From Dimorphilus gyrociliatus (taxonomy: Eukaryota > Annelida > Polychaeta > Dinophilidae): 64,000 nt of DNA. The notes below the pieces were generated by a model. The model made no database searches. It saw only the letters and a list, made by a program, of their open reading frames with translations, and was not told the origin of the DNA. The position numbers and the translations under genes are program-made. Positions 56,301-64,000 of the stretch are shown one piece after another (within the stretch, counting starts at the first letter, position 1; the number at the start of each line of letters is the position of its first letter). Where the stretch lies: NCBI GenBank assembly GCA_904063045.1, contig CAJFCJ010000003.1, forward strand, positions 1,798,001 through 1,862,000, given 5' to 3'.

Positions 56301-56595
56301 ATATTTAAGAATTGATAGAGAAATGTACAAAAATGCTTTACAATCAACTATTCTCGAGAGACAAGTGTCGAAAAAATCTGTGTCAAAAGATTGTGGATTA
56401 AACGAAACAGTACCTGAAGATAAGCAGAGTCCTGGTATCACAAGTAGTCTTATAGAGTTAAATAAGGAAAATAAGGAAAATAGCACTTTGATAAGTAAAA
56501 CTGGGTCTTTGAACGATATTCGAGTCGAAATGTCTCCTCTTCTCAAAGGAGAAGCTGAGGAATTGAATACAACTAAAACTAGTTCAAATATATAA
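53336..56595 (+). CDS. CNNM: CNNM-family (ancient conserved domain) metal transporter
   Basis: Exons 53336-54692, 54801-54944, 54994-55125, 55183-55274, 55548-55707 and 56165-56595 give 771 residues. CNNM proteins are basolateral Mg2+ (and related cation) transporters. A signal-like start ([11 protein letters not shown]) leads to an extracellular domain. The DUF21 membrane core follows ([46 protein letters not shown]). Then come the CBS pair, from [20 protein letters not shown] and [13 protein letters not shown] to [18 protein letters not shown], and a cyclic-nucleotide-binding-like domain ([20 protein letters not shown]) before [17 protein letters not shown]. The first Met in good context is 53336. 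The open frame reaches further upstream (53285) but without an ATG. The two last introns (273 and 457 nt) are longer than the others. It is divergent from V-ATPase B and convergent with the triple-RING gene. Confidence 0.93.
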
Positions 56596-56825
56596 ATTAA
56601 TATTCCCTTTAGTAAATTTGGATTGTCTCATGCTACAAAATAACTTTTGCTTCACTTTGTTTTTTGTCTAGGCGCATAATTGTTTTCGAAATTGGCTTGT
56701 TACTGTTCTAGTGATTTATGTTGACTACAAAGTTATTTATTTTTAACGGAGTTCTATTCTCAGAAATAATTGTTATAAAATATTACTGTAGTTATGTAAA
56801 AAATATTTGATAAAAATTTCGTTAA

Positions 56826-58272
56826 TTAAATTGAACATATATCTGATAAAAGAATTATGGAGTAGTCACCATCTTCGAGATTTACTGCCGACTCCTCACC
56901 CGATGCAATCACACACTGAGGGCACTGCCTTAATGTTTTAAGACATTCGATATGATAATAATGGCCACAGCCTTCAATCAATCCCAACAAAACTTCTTCA
57001 ATTTCCCTATCAAATTCTTTGTTACAAACAGAGCAGGCTGACAGTACAGTTCTTTGTCTCTCTTCCAAAATATCGGCAAGAATAGCAGTTAAGATTTCAT
57101 AATCTTGAAAACCAGGTACATTTTCATCTCCATCAAAGTCAACACATCTAGGGCACTTTCCATTCTTCTCGTTTAGAATACAATCATAGTGATAAAAATG
57201 GCCACACTCTATAATATATCCGACAATAACATTAGAAGGATCTCCAGAGAAGTTACGCTTGCAGATATGACAAGTTTTTTCTGAGCAAATCTTACTTGCT
57301 GTAGTGTTCACTGAATTTTGATAATCTTTGACCCATTCTATATCTCTCGCATCTCTCTTCAATCGCTGAGGGGTAATGGAAGAACTATCTGTACAACCTG
57401 GTCCGGTTAGAGTGCGGTTTTTCTCTTCTGTTTCTGCTTCAAATGCATAATTAGCTTTTCCACTAGCTTGTCTACTTCTTTTAATAGATGAATATTTGCC
57501 TTTACATTCATCTCGTGACCTTATAACATCCTCCAGTTTGAAAACTCTTAGTCCTACTTTCTTATCTGCCACATTAAATTCAACGTTTGTTCTGCAGAGT
57601 GGGCAAGAACATTCTCCAGAACCAATAGATCTTTCAACTAGCCATGACCAAATACAATCAAAATGATAAAAATGACCGCAAGATGACAGCAAAGCAATTA
57701 GGATTTCAAGATTGCCATCTTTATAATCCTCACAGCAAATAGGGCATGTCGCAACCTCTAACGGCACTCGGATTTGCTTCTCTTGTTTCTTCTTGCCATC
57801 ACCTGTAAAGTTTTTTAAGAATCCATCAATTATTTTTCTCTTCAAGGAATTTTGACTTTGAATAATAGCCACTTGGCCAGTATTGAGAGAATTTTGCATT
57901 GTAACAGTAAAGACATTAGGATTTCCGTTATTCCTTCGTGTTCTGCACCGTTTCCTGTCGTTACAAACTGATAGTTGGAATGATAATAAGGAAATTAACT
58001 TACCATGAGTTGAATGCACAGCAGCAAAAGCAAAGACAATACATCAATGATGCACAAACAAATCCTGAAAAAAAATATTCTTGAATAATGATTTTCACAA
58101 TGAAATTGTGAAATGTAGTTAAAGTTCTATGTAATTATAATATTTCTAGACATTAGCTTTACGATATAAACAAAATTTTCTTATTATTTTCGAACAGGAG
58201 GAACAAACCAGCAACAACTACACCATATGGAAGTTCACTGGAATGAGGGTTTGGGGTTTTTTCTCCGGCCAT
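56826..58272 (-). CDS. Single-pass membrane protein with three RING-H2 fingers (putative E3 ubiquitin ligase)
   Basis: Exons 58272-58209, 58064-58004 and 57954-56826 join in frame to 417 residues. After a short polar N-terminus, residues 16-39 form one membrane segment full of cysteines (LMYCLCFCCCAF). A basic stretch (KRCRTRR) follows, so the rest should be cytosolic. Three complete C3H2C3 RING-H2 fingers follow: residues 112-163 (CPIC...CGHFYHFDC...CPLC), 270-312 (CHIC...CGHFYHYDC...CPRC) and 349-389 (CSVC...CGHYYHIEC...CPQC). Each finger is followed by a similar acidic stretch ending in short helices (LEDVI, EILTAILADIL, YSIILLSDI). The unit therefore looks like a triplicated module. RING-H2 proteins recruit E2 enzymes. 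I do not know a family with this exact layout. The 49-nt intron 2 is short but typical of this window; reading through it would give a different N-terminus without the membrane segment. Confidence 0.8.
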
Positions 58273-60532
58273 TAAAAATGTTTAGCTAGAAAATATTGTG
58301 TATTCACTCAAAACATAAATCGGAATTTGATTCAAAAGAGTTCGTATTTGAGCTTAAAATAATATCAAATAATAAGACTTGTTTCTTGTTGTAGCTATTG
58401 ATAGAAGATATAATAAAAAACGCAAACAAGTTAGTTCGTCTAAATAATAATAAAGCTAATGAGCTTATTAGTATTGAGAGCGCCTTCAAGGTTAGTCTGG
58501 TTCACACGTCTATTCTGTTGTGAAATAGACTAAACTATAGTTGGATTAGAAACCTAGTTACAAAAAATAGCTGGTTGATACGTAATTTTTTGCGCTTTTG
58601 TTATTGTTATGAAATTTTGTTTTTCTGGAATGCAATTACTGAAAACTTTAGATTATTTGATATTTATTTAAAAACAAAATTTCTGTGAGAGTATTCCTTA
58701 TAGGATAACAATAATCAAAAGTGTAGTAGTAGTAATTATCGTCAACATGAGGGCTGAATATTTATGGTGATAATTCATAAACACGATTCTTTGAATTTAT
58801 TTGAATAGCTACACATATGAAAACATATTGAACACTCAGTTTTAAATTCCGAATCATAATTTCGAAAAAACTTGCGAAAAGAAGGATAAAGCTATATAAG
58901 CGTTAAGTATGCCAGATGGCACTAATCTTAAATTCTTCAAATTGTTTTTTTTCAGTTATCATGGCTTGGAGAATTGTATTTTTTTTAAATCATAGATAAA
59001 AACTATTTATAGTTTACGACCACCAACTTTTCTTATCACTCTTTTTTGAATTATCAAATATATCAAATACATTGAACAGTCTTTTTGTCGTCCAATGAAG
59101 TTTATCAAAGAAATATCATAACACACTATTATTTTCCAAACTGTTGAAAAAGTAGTAATGTCACTTTTTGAGAGCCGCTTAACCAAATTGTTGAAGTCGA
59201 TTAGTTTTTTTCAATAGAATATTTACATGGGATTATTCAATAATAAGTTCTAAAAAGGCCAAAAAAATTTCTTGGGAAGCTATTGTTATGAATAATTATG
59301 TCTTTATTCATCGAAATTTAACATCCATAATCTTTAACAAGATATTACAGCGGTTTATTATAGCTAAAAAATCCATATTTTTTTAAACTAGTAATTCATA
59401 AAGTTTACACATTTTTAAAACAAAAATGAGAAACAAGATGATAAAATTTACTAGTTTCTTTTTAAAAGAAATGTATTGATCCTATTATAATGAAGATTCG
59501 ATTTTTCTGACTAATTCATACTTTTAATACACAATCAAGTGTATTTACTCTTGAAACTTTTCCTGTCAATTGGTTTGATTGATCTTAACCTTGAATGAAC
59601 GATCCTAGCAGTGACTTTTCCTAACAAAGTTTGATTGCAAAAATTATGTTAAATAGGAAATATTTGCTACTATAAACTGTTTTACGTCTTCAAGTAAAGA
59701 TTTTTTACACCACAAATTGTATAGTTCTACTTTAAGAGTTAAAATGATAAAGAAGAGCAATTTCTTCGCTGTTGTAATTTAAAACCCAAACTTTGTGGTG
59801 CTTATTTTGGTAGCGTTCTGTATTATTAAAACCTTCATTTGAAAAATGCAAAGATAGAAACGACTTAATTAAAAGTCATTATTCAGATCCTTTATAATCG
59901 GTATTTAGGCGCAAGCACCTAAACAAACTGCAGGCTTTTGTTCGCTTGTGTACAAGCTCTCAAAAGACGATTTATACTATTCAAATGCATTCGGCCAACG
60001 TTCAGTTGCGATTACGACGTAAATCCAAAGCTGTCACTGTTGCTTTGACGATGGAAATTGATTAGGCTTGGATTTTATCGCTCTCTCATTTCTCTTTCTT
60101 CTGATACTCTACAGGATTCAAAATTTCACTATTAATAGAAATTGGCGTCCTCACTAGTTTAGTAATAGGTAAATATCTTCTCTCCTTACTTCCTCTTAAC
60201 TAAAACCTTACTAGGTTTGAGTTATTTAAAAAAATGCCAATTTTTAGGCAAAGTTTTTCAAAGAAGTTTTGCTATTCTAATAATTTTACTTTTCAAATAA
60301 AAACCTAATAATAATACTTTGCAACTGTAAAGTTTCTAAATACATATTGCTTTGAAATTGATACTGCAAGCTGAATTATAATTGTCAAAATTTTCAGACC
60401 TAAAAAACAACTTGTCGATATCAATTATAAACGGAACGTAAACCTTTTGTCTGTGTTTGATTAAATGTTTTCAGACGTTTAATCTGATTAAAGATTTACA
60501 ACATTGGTTGGAAATGACACTTTGACGACGCT
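58273..60532. other. Gene-less AT-rich stretch
   Basis: About 2.3 kb between the divergent triple-RING gene and the last gene. No conserved coding or RNA gene signal on either strand. It should contain both promoters. Confidence 0.45.
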
Positions 60533-63500
60533 ATGGGAGATGGTCAAGACAAAGTTAAAACGGATAACTCAAGGAAACAATGGACTAAGTTACCTAGTGT
60601 CAATAAAGTGAGCTTCTTGATAAACCCTAGCTTTGACTCAGCAAAGCTTAAGAGGTAAAATTATTTATTTTAGTTTATCATTCTATCAGTAGATGGCGTT
60701 CATATAACAAATTTCAAGTCGGTATATTGTTTATAGATCTTTTAGTTAGATAATTAAAATTTCATATAATTTGGATAGTTTATTTCTGGGAAAATTGTAG
60801 CACTATACCTAAGTCTGAAAGTATTTTAAAAAAAATTGTCTTTTCAGTTATGTTAATCTCATAGTTCAACAACATGTATTTACTTATCGAATAAAACGCA
60901 AAAAAAATATGGCATTTAGTGAATTTATGCTATTATTTTTGCTACTTAAAAATTGTAATAAATTTAACTATTCATGTCATTTTGCGATGAAATCTGATAG
61001 TAAAAGCACTGATGAAAAAGAATTTGAGGTAGGTTAGGCTAGGTTTTAACCAGCTTATAGAATCAGTGCACAAAACCCATAAAATTAATTGCCTAAGCAC
61101 AAATCTAATATGAGTAGACTTTTATTGCTTCAATATCGCACCCTTGTTGAAGTGAATGGATTAATTTTGGTGACTCGTGAGTTGCTTATTCTGAAAAAAG
61201 AACACTCGTAGTTATGTGTTGAATATGAAACGAGTTCCTTCTCGACAAAAAACTGTCTCTTTTTCGGAAGACGACTTTTCCTCAAGACCAACCACAGAAT
61301 GGAGTAATGGAACCAATTCATCAAGAGCTCAAAGTTCCAAGTCCGAATGTCGTCTTCCACGTTTTGATAACCATGGGCAACAGAGATTAAGTATTCGAAG
61401 TAATCAACAAAGAATTTGTAGTGCATTTCCAAGACTAATAACGAATGAGAAAGTTTTACAAAATGATACGGCTCCCTTCCATGTTGTTTTTCAGCCACAA
61501 GCTCCCCCAAACACAACTAGATTCGAAAAAAGTTTTTCGAATGTTAACTCTTTATTAGATTCAATAATTTTCCAAAAATTAGATGGGTTGGCAATAGCTT
61601 TTATTTCTTCAACTAATAGTAATCAAATTGATATTGTTGTATGGAATTAGCTTTTTTTCAGATTGCAAAGAAATAGCTATGACCAGAGAACTTTTAAAGG
61701 TGGACTACCTGATCCAAAAAAGAAATCACAAGTGTCTGTTATTAGTGCTGGCCAAACAGCAAAGAACACTGCTGGACACAAATACACAGCATATGATATT
61801 GATACAAGTGACAGGGAGCAGTTATCTCAATCTCTTCCTGACAATAATACTCAAGAACGTACGTTTTCAGTTCTCATAAAATTTATTTAATTTCATTTTT
61901 ATTATAGCTGTTGATGCACCAAGACTAGCAATATCGGCTCCAAAAGAAAGACTGTCGAAAAAGACAAAAGTTTTCGTTAATGTTAAGCCTCGAATTAACA
62001 ATCTAGTCAGTGGTCAATATAATCCAGAAGAAAAAACTAAAGGAAGAAGTATTACAAAAAATGGAATTGAAGACAAACAAAGAAAATTTACTGAAACAGT
62101 TGCTCCGGAAATGAGATATGAAACTCCTAAACCCCCTTTGTCCCAGTCAAAGTAAGTAAAAGTTATGCTAAAATATATTTTATGACCTTTTTATTATATA
62201 GGGACAGTAAAATGAAACCAGAAAAAGGATTTGTTTTTCATGCTAAAACTTCGCATTCAACGGCTCCTACTGTCCCAGAAAAAGAAAAACCAAAAGTCGT
62301 TGTGAAGTTACCAAAGCCTATGTCCAGGGATGCTTCAATTGTTAAGGAAGAAGAGTTTTCGCAAAAAGATGCAATTGAAAGATCACAGACTATGGTGTAT
62401 GAGCACAAAAAACGTATTCCAACAGCGAGGTTGAAAACGGCTATTAAGCGATCAAAAACGCTGCTAAATTTCAGAGAGTTTTGGAAACAAGTCGCTATGA
62501 AAACCAAGAAAGAAAATAAAATTCTGCCATACACAGCAACTGATGCAGCTGACATATACTTGGCAGCATTAGAAGCGGCTACGACTAAACTTATGAGAGA
62601 AGATGAATCTAATAAACAAGATATACTTCCTTATGAAGACCCTTTGAGGACTGTCCCACCCTGGCACAGGAAGGAATATGTATTAAATGAGAGAGAGATT
62701 GATATGTATAATCACCTAAAGGTAATATATGGTGACAAGACAACGATGTTGAAAAGATGTCGTCAACAAGAGTTTTATGAGAAGTTAGAAAAATTACAAC
62801 AGGAAGAGACTAAAAAATATAATTCATTACTTAAGGACAAGAAGAAACAAAGAGAGAAATCAAAATTAAAGCAGCAGCAACAATTAAAATTTGTTCGCAA
62901 TAAATTTGAGGAAGAGCAAGTTAATCGTTTTCGAAATCAGTATGTAACAACAAGAATTTTACAGCATGAATGGACTACTAGACATATATACGGTCTTCCT
63001 GAGGATCTGGGAGATGATACTGCTACATCTAGAGTTAAAAGAAAAGTGGAAAGAGCTAAGGAGATACCAGATGATCTTAGGGAGCAAAATATTCGAAGAT
63101 TTAGAGGACTATTCGATGTTCATTGTGGTTTGGCACTAGCAAATATGAAGCCACCAAAATTTGGTAGGTTGTTTTAGAGCTTGTCAGAGCACTAACGAAA
63201 AAAACGATCTATACTCTATCGTCATTCATTCGATATTTACATAAACTCTTTGCAAGAAACTGAACAATCCTCTTAAATTGAACTATTTGCTAGGCAACAA
63301 GTAGGCCTATTCGATATAGTCGCTTTTATAATAACTTAGTCAATTATATTTTTTATCAAAATGTTCTTTACTAAATACAGGTAAAAAATCAAAGAAGCTA
63401 CCAACAGATGATGTTGTGAGAGACGCTAGGAAAATGTTAGATGAAACAAGCGAAGACGAGGATTCAACAGACAATGAGGACGAATCATATTCTAACGGGG

Positions 63501-64000
63501 CTGATAACAAACTTACAGCAAATCGATCATACTCCAATAAAAAATATAGTAAAAACCCTAGTCGTCAAACATATCTTTCTCCCTATTATTCTACTTTAAG
63601 AAAACCTCAATCAAGGAGAATGACTGAATCTCTTGATAAAGAAAACAAAAAACCTAAAAAAACTATAGAAACCAAACCAAAGTTTAAACTTGACATGAAA
63701 TCGAATGCTAATAACTATAAAAAGTCGTTTAAACCAATAAATGATTTGACCAAGATTGAGGTTTCAAATTCATCTAACAAAGCACCGGATAAGAAAAAGA
63801 ATGTAAAATTCGTTAAACCAAATACTCACTCCAATCAAAGAATAAATAACAGAGGAAAAATTTCAGAACGATCAAAAATGAAAGATCAAAATAATTCACC
63901 AAGCGATGAAGATAGTAAAGTTGAAGAAAACAACGAGAGCACTGAAAATACGAAAACAGCTGATTCTAGACAATTAACCCCTGAGCTGAAACAGGATATA
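60533..64000 (+). CDS. Unrecognised lysine-rich, coiled-coil protein (3' end beyond the window)
   Basis: Six exons can be joined in one frame: 60533-60654, 61212-61586, 61662-61858, 61908-62151, 62202-63163 and 63381 to the window edge, about 840 residues so far. Exon 1 starts MGDGQDKVKT. The junction with exon 2 was fixed by phase (TCGTAG acceptor) and gives AKLKSYVLNMKRVPSRQ. The middle exon has a helical, Lys/Glu/Gln-rich coiled coil (QQEFYEKLEKLQQEETKKYN and following). Before it comes a more ordered part (REFWKQVAMK, ATDAADIYLAALEAATTKLM, YEDPLRTVPPWHRKEYVLNE), and after it RHIYGLPEDLGDD and FRGLFDVHCGLALANMKPPKFG. The last visible part is low-complexity and basic, with an acidic Ser/Asp patch (SEDEDSTDNEDES). 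No catalytic domain or signal peptide is seen. The ordered middle block should allow family placement by profile search. I do not assign a function. Confidence 0.75.

Noticed and set aside
57955-58003. Reading straight through the 49-nt intron 2 of the triple-RING gene to start at an internal codon
   Set aside because: The read-through frame has no proper ATG start. Splicing with GTAAGT and CAG joins in phase to two upstream exons that supply an ATG and a membrane segment.

Overview
The window is nuclear DNA of an animal, most likely an arthropod or other ecdysozoan. It is strongly AT-rich. Its genes have GT-AG introns, many only about 48-60 nt long, separated by long AT-rich gaps. I recognised 17 genes or partial genes from their proteins and one further multi-exon gene of unknown function. 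An ecdysis-triggering-hormone-type receptor, a type-1 octopamine/tyramine receptor and a D1-like dopamine receptor point to an invertebrate with ecdysozoan-style neuroendocrine signalling. I cannot name the species. Where I give exon lists, I built them by hand from splice sites and reading phase. For ENOX, TPP2, AGFG, BRWD, PANK4, V-ATPase B, CNNM and the triple-RING gene the summed exons keep one open frame from start to stop.

Layout. 1-234: edge of a minus-strand gene with an LDL-receptor class A exon. 4.2-16.5 kb: two plus-strand biogenic amine receptors in a gene-poor stretch. 18.0-20.8 kb: a NALCN-channel auxiliary factor (nlf-1/FAM155 family). 22.4-31.6 kb: ENOX (-) and tripeptidyl peptidase II (+) share a divergent promoter region, followed by AGFG (-). 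31.9-38.8 kb: a BRWD/PHIP WD40-bromodomain gene (-). 39.8-42.3 kb: a small secreted, probably amidated peptide precursor (+) and an ankyrin/SOCS-box-like gene (+). 42.3-46.2 kb: PANK4 (-) and a Rap2-type GTPase (-). 47.2-50.8 kb: an ETH-receptor-like GPCR (-) and a D1-like dopamine receptor (-). 51.1-56.6 kb: V-ATPase subunit B (-) and a CNNM metal transporter (+), also divergent. 56.8-58.3 kb: a membrane protein with three RING-H2 fingers (-). 60.5 kb to the end: an unrecognised lysine-rich gene (+), cut by the window edge.

Most striking observation. The BRWD gene carries two tandem, homologous exons, each encoding the same WD40 blade. Both enter in phase 0 and leave in phase 2. Using either one keeps the frame. 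Using both, or neither, meets a stop codon within a few codons. This is the signature of a mutually exclusive exon pair. The intron between them contains a 15-bp inverted repeat able to form a stem. Other points of interest are the triple-RING membrane protein, the unrecognised amidated peptide, an inverted-repeat-bounded insertion with an open reading frame in a TPP2 intron, and a PANK4 that keeps both catalytic residues reported lost in amniotes. There are also candidate NRF1/EWG and MiT/TFE-type sites in the two divergent promoters.

The genes do not form a single pathway. Four G-protein coupled receptors, a peptide precursor and a NALCN accessory factor make the window rich in neuronal signalling genes. 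The rest are housekeeping or trafficking genes: proteolysis, coenzyme A metabolism, vacuolar acidification, Mg2+ transport, Arf/Rap GTPase biology and chromatin reading.
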